DNA of 64,000 bases from Vulcanimicrobiota bacterium (GCA_027307235.1 DAHUXH010000012.1:1-64000), one strand, 5' to 3'. Counted from the first letter of the stretch, positions 15,749 through 23,600 are shown. Numbers and translations are program-made. The notes: generated by a model not told the origin, from the letters alone.

Positions 15749-16594
15749 CTAATCGAGGCCGTAGCCGCGAATCTCGCCGCTCTTGATTATTCCAGACGCG
15801 CTAAGGTGCTCCGTGCCGATCGACCTCACGCTGTTTCCATCGAACACCCCCGCAGGCATACCGACGATATACGCGCTCCCATCGCGCGGGTCGACGTGAA
15901 CGCTCGTGAGCGCTGTTCCCACGGCCATCGTTGCACCGATCGTTTTGGCACGGCGACAGAACGCGAAATCTTCGCCCTCTGTGTATTCTGCAAGCGGCGT
16001 AAACGGATCAGGACCGATGCGCTGCAACAGACGCGGGCGCATCAGCACGCAGTGAAAGCCGGCGGCTTCAATCGCCACCACGTCGCCGTTCTTGCAGTCG
16101 ATGCCGACTTTTGGGAAACTCTCGGAGTCGTCGAGGCGTCGATACGCAACCGGCTTGGCATAAGGTAATCGCGTGCAAAACCATCCAAAGAGCGCGTCGA
16201 GGTTCGGTAGATCGCGCATCGCGTTTACCATCGTCGGTACAAGGCCAGGCGGCAGCCAGCAGTCATCATCGAGCCACAAGATGAACGTCTCGCGGGGCGT
16301 GAACGGGAACGGCTTTTCTTTGATCACTTCGAGAGCGCGCCGAGCCAACATATTTCGTGCTTCCGCAACGGGCTTTCGCGCGACACGAAGAACCGCGTGC
16401 TTTATGTCGCCCATATTGTGCTCGATGCTCAGGAGCGTTTCAACGGAAACCGATCCGCGTGTCGGCATGAGGATTAGCAGGGCATCCTCGCCGGTATGCG
16501 GTTGGCGCTGCGCTTCATCTTTTGCAAGGCAACACTGCTTATACTTGTGCCCGCTCCCGCAAGGGCACAGCGCGTTGCGTCCGATCTGCGTCAT
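15749..16594 (-). CDS. SEC-C zinc motif fused to glycosyltransferase-like domain
   Basis: 281 residues. The N-terminus carries a SEC-C metal-binding motif (GRNALCPCGSGHKYKQCC, residues 5-22). The remainder resembles GT-A family-2 enzymes: LLILMPTRGS opens the Rossmann-like half, EARNMLARRAL follows, and FILWLDDDCWLPP contains a DDD/DxD metal-nucleotide site; GEDFAFCRRAKTIGA is a later acceptor-side motif. It is a paralogue of the gene at 20620-21468. Start chosen at the ATG after AAAGGA; it overlaps the HTH gene upstream by ATGA. Confidence 0.75.
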   Translation of the reverse strand: MTQIGRNALCPCGSGHKYKQCCLAKDEAQRQPHTGEDALLILMPTRGSVSVETLLSIEHNMGDIKHAVLRVARKPVAEARNMLARRALEVIKEKPFPFTPRETFILWLDDDCWLPPGLVPTMVNAMRDLPNLDALFGWFCTRLPYAKPVAYRRLDDSESFPKVGIDCKNGDVVAIEAAGFHCVLMRPRLLQRIGPDPFTPLAEYTEGEDFAFCRRAKTIGATMAVGTALTSVHVDPRDGSAYIVGMPAGVFDGNSVRSIGTEHLSASGIIKSGEIRGYGLD

Positions 16595-16791
16595 GGCGTT
16601 TTCCTTTCGCCGCGAACGTCCGCGAGCGTAATGCCGGATGTTGTCAACAGCGCACCTATGCCAGGCGTGCGTGCATTTATTTTGCCGCATTCGAGTGTTT
16701 CGTACTGCTCCACATTCAGGTCGAGCAGCGTAGCAGCGTCCTTGGTGGATAGGCGTTGCCGTTCTCGCCAGCGCCGTACAATGCTGCTCAT
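16591..16791 (-). CDS. Small HTH (XRE-like) protein
   Basis: 66 residues, almost entirely one Cro/CI-type helix-turn-helix: IVRRWRERQRLSTKDAATLLDLNVEQYETLECGK. Coupled by 4-nt overlaps to the genes on both sides (ATGA upstream and downstream). Likely a DNA-binding regulator of the element. Confidence 0.7.
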   Translation of the reverse strand: MSSIVRRWRERQRLSTKDAATLLDLNVEQYETLECGKINARTPGIGALLTTSGITLADVRGERKTP

Positions 16792-17069
16792 TTACCGAAC
16801 CACGCGGACAGGGTGCGCTTATACGCAAAATCGATCTCGTCTATGATCAAATCTTCGTTAGCCGCAATGTCGCGCGCAAGTAGTACGCCCCTACCGAACC
16901 GATCGCCAAACAACAATTTCAGCGCCATCTCGTCCGCAACGTCAAGGTAGCCGCCGTGCTCGATGTGATCGAGGGTCTTCGGTGCTATCCCGCATAACGC
17001 AGCCACGGAGTCCAAAGCGATGCATTCGCGCTCACGCCAGCGCGTCAGACGACAGCCATCGCTTATCAC
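16788..17069 (-). CDS. HTH-domain protein of the element
   Basis: 93 residues with GTG start overlapping the stop of the zinc-ribbon gene (GTGA). The N-terminal half LTRWRERECIALDSVAALCGIAPKTLDHIEHG aligns by eye with the HTH of the next gene, so the two may be diverged duplicates. The C-terminal half is acidic (ANEDLIIDEIDFAYKR) and unknown. Confidence 0.6.
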   Translation of the reverse strand: MISDGCRLTRWRERECIALDSVAALCGIAPKTLDHIEHGGYLDVADEMALKLLFGDRFGRGVLLARDIAANEDLIIDEIDFAYKRTLSAWFGK

Positions 17070-17287
17070 AGTATCCCTCGAAGTCGCGCACGTTGTCGAC
17101 GTTTGCGCTCGCGGGTGAGCAGCCTCCGAACGAACGTGGAACACTCATCGCACCGTTGATTATGCGCGTGCTGGGCTTCAACAGCGATCACACGACGGCA
17201 ACCGTCGCCCGGACACACGACGAGCACTGGCGGGGCATTACGCGAGTACCGCCGCTTAACGCGCGACGGCTGCTTTTGCGTCGGCAT
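17066..17287 (-). CDS. Small zinc-ribbon-like protein
   Basis: 73 residues with Cys pairs CPGDGC and CDEC about 23 residues apart, forming a possible zinc ribbon, and a very basic C-terminus (RLLTRERKRRQRARLRG). Overlaps the upstream gene by 32 nt. Nucleic-acid binding is plausible; function unknown. Confidence 0.6.
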   Translation of the reverse strand: MPTQKQPSRVKRRYSRNAPPVLVVCPGDGCRRVIAVEAQHAHNQRCDECSTFVRRLLTRERKRRQRARLRGIL

Positions 17288-17795
17288 TAGTTTCTCGATT
17301 CGCTTCTTGTGCCGCTTTCAAATGCGCATCGCGAGCGGCGTCGTACAAATCGGATAGCGATTCACTTTTTGCGGCATCGCGGACATTTGAGCGCGGCTCG
17401 AAACACCATTTGCGACGCTTCTCCCAAAGATGCGGATACGTGGTTCGCATCACTTCGTCGTCAACGATCTCCAGGATTCCGACATCGAGCGCCATACGAA
17501 TAGCGTCTTGGGCGTTGACGGTATCGCCCTCGAAAAAGTCGATCTCGCGGTATTCGTACAGGTCTTTTTCGTTTGGCGATTGCTTCGTTGTAGGCAATTG
17601 AATCGGATCGGGAAAGTCGTGCAGCGCAACCACTTCGCGCGTCACCGGATCAACCGTCGCCTTCGGCCCTGGAAAGTGTAGACCCGTCACGCAGTCCGTG
17701 AACCCACCCGGTGCTCTTGAAACGATGAACGCGCCGGCCTGGACGGCAACCCGAATGATCGGCACGTCGCCAGTTGCATAAATTCCGCGCGCCAT
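17256..17795 (-). CDS. Hypothetical protein of the element
   Basis: 179 residues starting MARGIYATGDVPIIRVAVQAGAFIVS. It begins one base after the stop of the zinc-motif gene upstream and overlaps the zinc-ribbon gene downstream. The middle is acidic and aromatic (EYREIDFFEGDTVNAQDAIRMAL); the C-terminus is helical and Ala-rich. Not recognised. Confidence 0.6.
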   Translation of the reverse strand: MARGIYATGDVPIIRVAVQAGAFIVSRAPGGFTDCVTGLHFPGPKATVDPVTREVVALHDFPDPIQLPTTKQSPNEKDLYEYREIDFFEGDTVNAQDAIRMALDVGILEIVDDEVMRTTYPHLWEKRRKWCFEPRSNVRDAAKSESLSDLYDAARDAHLKAAQEANRETNADAKAAVAR

Positions 17796-17796
17796 G

Positions 17797-18009
17797 TTAC
17801 GCCAACTTCCGAATCTGGCCGCCGCATCTTGGACAATGCGGACTCAAGTACAGTTGACCGCGCGAGTTCCGGTGATCGCACGATTCGTCGGCGGGCGGGT
17901 CTTCTTCTCGTAGGCGCCGCAACTCTTCCGCGCGCCCGGTTTGGCGCAGTGTCAATTCACCACGCTTGTTGAACGCATTTTGAAAGGTTGGCCGGTTGGG
18001 TTTGCTCAT
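17797..18009 (-). CDS. Small Cys-motif protein
   Basis: 70 residues, MSKPNRPTFQNAFNKRGELTLR at the start and CPRCGG near the end, with an earlier C-x-H (SCDHRNS), together a possible zinc site. GAGGAAAGC before the ATG is a good ribosome site and excludes the longer upstream frame. First gene of a tightly packed six-gene run continuing to 15749. Confidence 0.6.
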   Translation of the reverse strand: MSKPNRPTFQNAFNKRGELTLRQTGRAEELRRLREEDPPADESCDHRNSRGQLYLSPHCPRCGGQIRKLA

Positions 18010-18193
18010 GCTTTCCTCAAATCTCTTTGCGAGGGTGGGGAAAGCGCGCGCGGTCGCAACTGTCAAACGACACGGGGCCAACTCGGAGAAACAAGTTAGA
18101 TCCGCTGCGTTCGCTTTCCCCGGGGAATAACGTAGGGTGAAAAAGCAGACATCGAGCGCATGTGTGTATGCGTGCATGCGGGCCACGGCCACG

Positions 18194-18997
18194 TCACCAC
18201 GCCTTCTGCAGCCGCTCTTGTCTTTGGCGATCTTTCCTCGCTTCGATTCGGCACGCAGGGCAGACGTATGACTCTGCGAGCGCCGGCAAGACGAGTTCGC
18301 ACCAGCGATTGGTCCCGCACTTTGTGCAGATCGGCTTTACCTTCGAGGCTTCGAGCCGCGCCTTGTCTTCCACGCTTGGCGCCATTTGTGCGCGTGACGG
18401 CGCTAGATCGTCGCTGCCGGCAACGCCGGGGTTCGCCGCTGATTCGTCCGACGAAGGTCGAAGATTCTCGTCGTGGTTTTCTTCCGCGCGCTCGCGCGGT
18501 GGCTGCATTATCACTGGCTTCATTACTGGCTGCATTCCCTTGGCTCCATTAGGGGTCTCGCGGCGCCCTAGGGGTAGGTCGTGCGACGCCCCAGGTAGGT
18601 CGTGCGGCGACCTAGGGGGTAGGGCGCGTGGCGACCTAGGTGCGTTCGCGTTTTGAGATGCGCTCGCGAATGCGGCTGGCTGGATCGCGTATGTGTTGCT
18701 GTCCCAACGACGCCCGTCTTTCGGTCGTTGCGTTACGGTAATGATGCCGGCGACGGCGAGTTCGGCTAAGGACTTCTTCACCGTCGACAATGAGCAGCGC
18801 GCTTCCGTCGCCAGCGCACCTTTACCGGGGAAGCAATCTTCCCACGAAGAGTTTGCGTGATCGAGCAGCACGCGCAAGAGATGACACGCGTTGCCCGATA
18901 TTCCGAGCAGGTGAACAAGTCGGCGCGTGTGAACGCTCAACGGTCCATTCGCGCGCACTTGCTCTTCGGAAAGAGCCGTGGTAGTCTTGGTACTCAT
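18194..18997 (-). CDS. Replication-initiator-like protein with HTH and zinc finger
   Basis: 267 residues. The N-terminal half is a winged HTH of the kind found in phage and plasmid initiators (GNACHLLRVLLDHANSS, FPGKGALATEARCSLSTVKKSLAELAVAGIITVTQR). A Pro/Ser-rich linker follows (about 112-150), and the C-terminus has a four-Cys finger (CTKCGTNRWC, CPAC) and a basic end. The DNA encoding the linker contains four imperfect tandem repeats, as in lambda O where the origin lies inside the initiator gene. Initiator function is inferred. Confidence 0.6.
   Translation of the reverse strand: MSTKTTTALSEEQVRANGPLSVHTRRLVHLLGISGNACHLLRVLLDHANSSWEDCFPGKGALATEARCSLSTVKKSLAELAVAGIITVTQRPKDGRRWDSNTYAIQPAAFASASQNANAPRSPRALPPRSPHDLPGASHDLPLGRRETPNGAKGMQPVMKPVIMQPPRERAEENHDENLRPSSDESAANPGVAGSDDLAPSRAQMAPSVEDKARLEASKVKPICTKCGTNRWCELVLPALAESYVCPACRIEARKDRQRQERLQKAW
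18556..18644. repeat. Four iteron-like tandem repeats inside the initiator-like gene
   Basis: Four imperfect units of 21-24 bp begin at 18556, 18579, 18600 and 18624, with core TCGTGCGGCG followed by ACCTAGG or CCTAGGGGTAGG. Unit lengths are not multiples of three, so the pattern is not simply a repeated peptide codon block. Candidate iterons of a replication origin; alternatively a low-complexity linker. Confidence 0.5.
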
Positions 18998-19023
18998 CTA
19001 GGTTTCCAATCGCGTTCGGTGCG

Positions 19024-19058
19024 CCCTCGATCTGATCCATCGAGGGTTTTGTTTTTTT
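19024..19058 (+). terminator. Intrinsic terminator on the plus strand
   Basis: CCCTCGAT, 7-nt loop, ATCGAGGG, then TTTTGTTTTTTT: a perfect 8-bp stem with T-run, directed rightward. Both flanking genes are on the opposite strand, so it would end a plus-strand transcript antisense to the start of the initiator-like gene. Confidence 0.75.
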
Positions 19059-19320
19059 ATGCGGTTTGCGGCGCGTCTTTGATGCGCAAAATCTGCGGAC
19101 GAGACTTCTCGCCACGACGCTCGAAACAAAGCGCCCCAGCGCGTTCCAGGGCCGCAAGCGCACGGTGTACCGTCGCCGAATCCCCTCGCACGTGCGCTGC
19201 GATGTCGGCGGTACGCATTTGCACGAGGCCGGCGTCGTCAGCGCAGTCGCGCAACGCTAGCAGAATGAGGCGCTGCATGGGCGAGATGCGGGTATCGCTG
19301 ATGATGGCGTGGGTGGTCAT
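19057..19320 (-). CDS. Small winged-helix regulator of the element
   Basis: 87 residues: MTTHAIISDTRISPMQRLILLALRDCADDAG, then TADIAAHVRGDSATVHRALAALERAGALCFERRG, a MarR/HTH_36-like winged helix. It shares the layout of the initiator-like protein's N-domain. Start set by AGGAG before the ATG at 19320. It lies just upstream of the initiator-like gene on the same strand and faces the serine recombinase across a 358-bp intergenic stretch with several TGTCC motifs. Confidence 0.65.
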   Translation of the reverse strand: MTTHAIISDTRISPMQRLILLALRDCADDAGLVQMRTADIAAHVRGDSATVHRALAALERAGALCFERRGEKSRPQILRIKDAPQTA

Positions 19321-19333
19321 CGAATATCTCCTG

Positions 19334-19352
19334 TGTCCCGTTGTGGGGGACA
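19334..19352. promoter_or_regulatory. TGTCCC/GGGACA inverted repeat
   Basis: TGTCCC, 7 nt, GGGACA, 14 bp upstream of the winged-helix gene start. The same half-site recurs at 19591-19596. It could be an operator for the adjacent regulator or an accessory binding site of the serine recombinase, whose consensus half-site also begins TGTC. Confidence 0.4.
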
Positions 19353-19621
19353 AAATAGCGGGAAACCTTGACGCACTCACGATGCCATGATAAATGCCAA
19401 CGACTCGCCGGACGGCACGCAATCGCTAGCGTGACACCCTTGGCCGGAGCGCTACCCAAAAAACTTTGAACGGGAATCGCTGATCACGAAAAACGCGCCG
19501 GCTATGGGGCGTGAATTGCGCGCGTTACGCGATATTTTTCGATTTCTACCCCGCCGGCGCAGGTGCCGCCCACGCAGATCGCGCGATAGGGGGACATTTT
19601 TTTGGGGCAGAATCTCCACTC

Positions 19622-19649
19622 TGTCCATATTTTTCTAAATTAGTGGACA
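19622..19649. promoter_or_regulatory. Putative res site (serine recombinase crossover site)
   Basis: Exactly 28 bp bounded by TGTCCA and TGGACA with an AT-rich centre, 29 bp upstream of the serine recombinase start. Half-sites read TGTCCATAT and, on the other strand, TGTCCACTA, close to the resolvase consensus TGTCYRNTA. Site I of Tn3/gamma-delta res is also 28 bp. Confidence 0.6.
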
Positions 19650-19678
19650 ACGGCAACGCGAAGGCGCATACTGAGCGC

Positions 19679-20371
19679 ATGAGAGTCGCCGTGTATTACC
19701 GGGTTTCCACGTCGAGCCAGGCCGGGGAAGACCGCTTCGGTCTGCAGGCGCAGCGCGAGGCCGTCGAGCGATACTGCGCGGAGCACGATCACGAAATCGT
19801 CGCCGTGTACGAAGACGCCGGATACTCCGGCGCGTCGGCAGATCGCCCGGAATTGGCGCGTATGCTGCACGAAGCCGCGCACGAGGGCGAGGATGGCCGG
19901 AAGCCGCCTTTCGATGCTGTCGTGGTCGCCAAGGGCGATAGAATCGCGCGTGACGTAATGCTCGACGGGTACTTGCGCTTCACGCTCAAGAAGGCCGGCG
20001 TCGAGATCATCTCGGCGAGCGAAGAGACGACGGGCAGCGATCCAACGGCGCAACTCATGCAAGCGATGCTCGCCGCGTTCGCGCAGTTCGAGCGTTCGCT
20101 GATTACCGCTCGGCTTGTTGGCGGTCGTCGCGTAAAGCGCGCCGCAGGCGGCTACGCCGAAGGTCGCCCACGTTTCGGTACGCGCGCCGTAGGCAAGGCG
20201 CTCGTGGCCGACGAGGACGAAGCGCGCGCAGTGGCGCTCATTCGCAAACTGCGCAAGCGCGGCATGACCATTCGCGCGATAGCCGCTCGCCTCAACGAAA
20301 CGCAGTTCCGTCCGCGCCATGCGAAGACGTGGAATCCGAGCACCGTGGGCAACATCGTCCAACGCCTGTAA
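19679..20371 (+). CDS. Small serine recombinase (resolvase/invertase family)
   Basis: 230 residues. Catalytic Ser10 lies in VAVYYRVSTSSQ; later motifs are GLQAQREAVERYC, YEDAGYSGASADRPELARML, VVVAKGDRIARD and FERSLITARLVGGR. The C-terminal part (LIRKLRKRGMTIRAIAARLNETQF...WNPSTVGNIV) is the DNA-binding HTH. The longer upstream frame would cover the res-like site and is rejected. Together with the tyrosine integrase it gives the element two recombination systems; a likely job is resolving multimers of the excised circle, or DNA inversion. Confidence 0.88.
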   Translation: MRVAVYYRVSTSSQAGEDRFGLQAQREAVERYCAEHDHEIVAVYEDAGYSGASADRPELARMLHEAAHEGEDGRKPPFDAVVVAKGDRIARDVMLDGYLRFTLKKAGVEIISASEETTGSDPTAQLMQAMLAAFAQFERSLITARLVGGRRVKRAAGGYAEGRPRFGTRAVGKALVADEDEARAVALIRKLRKRGMTIRAIAARLNETQFRPRHAKTWNPSTVGNIVQRL

Positions 20372-20619
20372 CGCTCAAAATTGCAGTCTCACGAGCGTGA
20401 CGTTTTCGGCGCATGACTCTGCGCGTGGAAGCATAACGGGGGCACGGATCGCGCACAGGGACGTTTGCAAGGCGTTAGGTGGACAGTCACGCTCGAAAGT
20501 GTGCTTCGTTGTCCTATCCCTTTCTCATGTTCCAGTAGCCAACTTGCCGCGCAAATTTTTCGGCGCTCTTACGGAAGAAACTTTGCAACACAGAGTCACG
20601 GCTGCGCGATTTGTGAGCG
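20372..20619. other. Intergenic stretch between convergent genes
   Basis: 248 bp without a convincing gene. It contains a short palindrome TCACGAGCGTGA just after the recombinase stop and another TGGACA half-site at 20480-20485. Short plus-strand frames here have no ribosome site or family features. Confidence 0.4.
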
Positions 20620-21468
20620 TTACCGGATCAATTCACGGTATCTCTTAGCAAGACGCTGAACGGTTATGGCCTGCATTTCTTTTGCAGTCGCATCGACCCG
20701 AGCGCCGTAGCTGTGCGCCTTGGCCTGAAGCGCATAGCGAGTCAAAATTTCAAGTCTTGGGCGACTGTCCGACGGAAAGAAACGATTGCCGACAATTCGC
20801 CCCGGAGGCTCGTTTGGCATGAAGGCAACTCCCGTGGTAGATTCCACGTGCCCAAAACGCGCGGCCATACAGACGGCCACAGTCTTGCCGGCCTCCTGAA
20901 GACGCCGCGCGAACGAGGTCTCTTCGGTTTCGCGAAATCCCACCGTGAACGGTGCATCGGGCAGTTCGGAGAGAAGAGATGCCCGGTGCAGAATGGCATG
21001 CAGCGCAAGGCCGGCCGCCGGTATGATCTCATCGGGCGCATAGTTTTGACTTACTTTTCCGTTTTCATAACCGAGCGGCTTGAACGGGAAGTCGATCCCG
21101 GAAAATCCCAAAATGGGAGCGTAAGGAGCACGCCAGCAGCATGCGCCGCTAAGCGCTGCATGAGTGCCGCCTTCGAGTGCTGATACCAGGGTCGCGATCG
21201 TCCCACAGGGCCACCAGCAGTCATCATCGACCCACAGAACGTACGAAAAGCGGCTGTCCCGATACATTTCCTTCGCGCGTTGCCACAGCACGTTACGCGC
21301 CTCATCTACTTGGAGATGAAGACCGGAAACTGTCTCATGTCCCCAATCGAAACCATCCATGCCTCGCGAAAGCGCAAGGTCTGTTTCAAATGACAGTCTA
21401 TCGCGCATCGGCGTCAATACCAGGACTCTCGGTGGGTTGTCATCCTCCATGCCCTTTGTATCGGGCAT
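20620..21468 (-). CDS. Glycosyltransferase-like protein, paralogue of 15749-16594
   Basis: 282 residues. VLVLTPMRDRLSFETDLAL begins a GT-A-like Rossmann half; VDEARNVLWQRAKEM, FSYVLWVDDDCWWPCGTI (DxD site) and RETEETSFARRLQEAGKTVA align by eye with the SEC-C-fused paralogue, as does the following GHVES. No SEC-C motif here. It starts immediately after the stop of the upstream gene and belongs to the integrase transcript. The acceptor is unknown: DNA, capsid or cell-surface sugar are all possible. Confidence 0.72.
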   Translation of the reverse strand: MPDTKGMEDDNPPRVLVLTPMRDRLSFETDLALSRGMDGFDWGHETVSGLHLQVDEARNVLWQRAKEMYRDSRFSYVLWVDDDCWWPCGTIATLVSALEGGTHAALSGACCWRAPYAPILGFSGIDFPFKPLGYENGKVSQNYAPDEIIPAAGLALHAILHRASLLSELPDAPFTVGFRETEETSFARRLQEAGKTVAVCMAARFGHVESTTGVAFMPNEPPGRIVGNRFFPSDSRPRLEILTRYALQAKAHSYGARVDATAKEMQAITVQRLAKRYRELIR

Positions 21469-22068
21469 TCATGCTAATTCGAACTCGCGCTTCCCCGCGT
21501 CACGCAGACGGCGGATGCCCCTGAAAATCCTGTGCTCGCTGCAGTTCAGTGCGCAGGCAAGGTCATGGATGTAAGAATGCACGGCGCCCGTGCAGGTGCA
21601 GGTCAGCATTATGGTTTTAGTCTCTCCGTACACCAGGAGCGACGCGAGATCACGATCGAATCCGCGAAGGCCGCTAAGGAATGCCGGCAATCCGATATTA
21701 ACGCACGCCTCGCCCGCATAATCGTTCGGATCGGCGTAAAATAGACTGCCGGCTTCGTTGCCTTCGAAAGTATTAGCCAGGGCGCCGGTATGTATCACCC
21801 GCGCCTCCGCGTGCTGTTTGATGCAAGGGCGCCCTTGTCTCCCGCGAACGTTGCGCATGGACTCGCGCACCGCGAGCATACCGCGCCATGCACAGTACGC
21901 TTCGGGATCGTTATGGCCGCGCCCGTCGTCTTGCGTGCGCGCTGCATCGAGCGCGCGATTCGCGCCAATCAGAAATGCCTGCATCGCATCATCGAGATCG
22001 AAGATTGCGCACCGAATATCACGCACGACGGCGCTGATCTTGCGACGGTTTTTCGTTGCAAGCGTCAT
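21469..22068 (-). CDS. Hypothetical protein of the integrase operon
   Basis: 199 residues. Helical N-terminus (VVRDIRCAIFDLDDAMQAFLIGANRALDAA), a central part with GSLFYADPNDYAGEACVNIGLPAF, and a C-terminal CTCTGAVHSYIHDLACALNCSEHRIFRGIRRLRDAG that looks like a helix-turn-helix. Overlaps the small gene before it by ATGA and abuts the glycosyltransferase-like gene. Family not recognised. Confidence 0.6.
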   Translation of the reverse strand: MTLATKNRRKISAVVRDIRCAIFDLDDAMQAFLIGANRALDAARTQDDGRGHNDPEAYCAWRGMLAVRESMRNVRGRQGRPCIKQHAEARVIHTGALANTFEGNEAGSLFYADPNDYAGEACVNIGLPAFLSGLRGFDRDLASLLVYGETKTIMLTCTCTGAVHSYIHDLACALNCSEHRIFRGIRRLRDAGKREFELA

Positions 22069-22262
22069 AAGGAAAGCGTTACGCTCTGTGCGTTATAGCG
22101 GACTCGTTCGAGGTTCATCGGCTTCTCCGAATTTCCGCCGAAGCGTTGATCCGCCGCGTCGGCAAGTATTGAGAAAATATTGTGACAAACGGTAGCCGCT
22201 GTCTGCTTGCGTGCGAGCGTCCCCTTCGTCGCTATTTCTGCGATCCTTTTTCGGTCACGCAT
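22065..22262 (-). CDS. Small basic protein behind the integrase
   Basis: 65 residues, MRDRKRIAEIATKGTLARKQTAATVCHNIFSILADAADQRF, helical and basic at the N-terminus. AGGAG lies 11 nt before the ATG. It sits 17 nt behind the integrase stop, the usual place for an excisionase-like or regulatory protein, but no HTH is obvious. Confidence 0.5.
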   Translation of the reverse strand: MRDRKRIAEIATKGTLARKQTAATVCHNIFSILADAADQRFGGNSEKPMNLERVRYNAQSVTLSL

Positions 22263-22279
22263 GTAAAACCGTTCTCCTG

Positions 22280-23533
22280 TCACGCGAACAGGTTATCCAT
22301 TGTACGAGCGCAAGCGCGATGAATTGTCGGACACCATGCACCGTACACATCAAGCGTTACCTTGATCGACGAATGACCCATGATTTCTTGAACGGCTTTG
22401 GCCTGTTCGCCACCCTGCAAAAGCAGCACCGCGCACGTATGGCGCAGATCGTGGAAACGAAACGGCGAAGGCGTATCAGGTTCTTTTAGTTTGGCACGCT
22501 CCAAGATCGGCCAGAATGAGCGGCGCAGAACGTTAGACTTACGCAACGGTCCACCGAGCGAATCGGTGAAGATCAGCGCGTTCGGTTCGCGACGTCTTGG
22601 AACCAACGATTCTCGATGCTGCGCAATTTCGTCCAGTGCCATTTGCGGGAGTTCGACCTTGCGATTCGTGCGAGTCTTCGTGTAGTTCGTAATCGTGATC
22701 CGGCCTTTATGCTCTTTCGCCTGTCCACGTATCGCTAGTGTGCCGTTCTCGAAGTCGAGATCGCACCAGCGCAAGCCGAGCAGTTCTCCTTGGCGCATTC
22801 CGGTCATTACGGCGAGGTAATAGAGCGCTCTTAACGGCGAACCCTCGGCGGCCTTGAGAAATGCGCTCGCTTGATCGCGCGTCATCGGGTTCGCTTTTTG
22901 TCCCTCATGCTTCGGCACTTTCAAGCCCGTCGACGGATTGCTCGGCAGCAGTCCTTCAACTACGGCCCAATTCAACGCGCAACGCAAAACGACGAACGCC
23001 CCGCGAATGGTGCGCGTCGATTTCCTCGCGTTTCGCATCTCGGCTTGCATGTTGCGTATCTGCATCTTGGTCAGTTTCGCAAGCGATATTCGACCGATTG
23101 CCGGCACGAGGTGTTTGCGAACCAGGATTTCGTAGCAGCGATACGTCGAGACGTCGACCTCATGTTCGCGTTCTTCCAGCCATCTGGCGAAGAATTGCGT
23201 GAGGGTTGTATCATTCGTCCTGGGCGGTTGCGCATTTTGCAGAGGAGCCTTCGCAGAAGCCAGGCCCTGCTGTACCTGGTCGCGGAAAGCATCGCGCTTT
23301 GCTTGCGCCTCGCGCCTGGTCGGCGCCGAGAAGGAAATGCGCCGTCTCTTACCGTCCGGTTCGGTCAGGACGCACTGCCAAACCCAGCGAGCCTTATAGG
23401 CCCCACTTTTGAGTAAGTACGGCGCCGCGCGGCCGTAGCCGTCGCTCACCGTCGCCTGGCACGTGTTCACCCCTTGCCTATTGGGCTCGGGCCGCGACCG
23501 ATTTCGGCTGCGTGCAACATTGTCGTGCAACAT
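22280..23533 (-). CDS. int: Tyrosine-family integrase
   Basis: Up to 417 residues. An N-terminal arm-binding domain (YLLKSGAYKARWVWQCVLTEPDGKRRRISFS) is followed by a SAM-like core-binding domain (TQFFARWLEEREHEVDVSTYRCYEILVRKHL) and a catalytic domain with Arg in TGMRQGELLGLRW, HDLRHTCAV, GHSSIKVTLDVY with Tyr nucleophile. Start uncertain: ATG 23533 lies on an arm-type repeat; GTG 23470 has a better ribosome site (AGGCAAGGG). The frame is open through the tRNA, but translation from there is spurious. It adjoins attR, as usual for tRNA-integrating elements. Confidence 0.9.
   Translation of the reverse strand: MLHDNVARSRNRSRPEPNRQGVNTCQATVSDGYGRAAPYLLKSGAYKARWVWQCVLTEPDGKRRRISFSAPTRREAQAKRDAFRDQVQQGLASAKAPLQNAQPPRTNDTTLTQFFARWLEEREHEVDVSTYRCYEILVRKHLVPAIGRISLAKLTKMQIRNMQAEMRNARKSTRTIRGAFVVLRCALNWAVVEGLLPSNPSTGLKVPKHEGQKANPMTRDQASAFLKAAEGSPLRALYYLAVMTGMRQGELLGLRWCDLDFENGTLAIRGQAKEHKGRITITNYTKTRTNRKVELPQMALDEIAQHRESLVPRRREPNALIFTDSLGGPLRKSNVLRRSFWPILERAKLKEPDTPSPFRFHDLRHTCAVLLLQGGEQAKAVQEIMGHSSIKVTLDVYGAWCPTIHRACARTMDNLFA
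23512..23533. repeat. Right putative integrase arm-type sites
   Basis: Two direct copies of GTGCAACAT (23512-23520 and 23525-23533) lie about 70 bp inside the right attachment site and overlap the possible integrase start. They match the left pair at 15120-15140 in sequence, orientation and near-equal spacing (13 versus 12 bp). Confidence 0.55.
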
Positions 23534-23600
23534 TTTTCGGGGTTTACCCCATCCAGAAAAACGAAAAGCCCGGAATCGCTTGATTCTACGGGCTTTGAAC

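Noticed and set aside
20465-20659. Short plus-strand ORFs behind the serine recombinase
   Set aside because: No ribosome site, atypical composition and overlap with the convergent glycosyltransferase-like gene.
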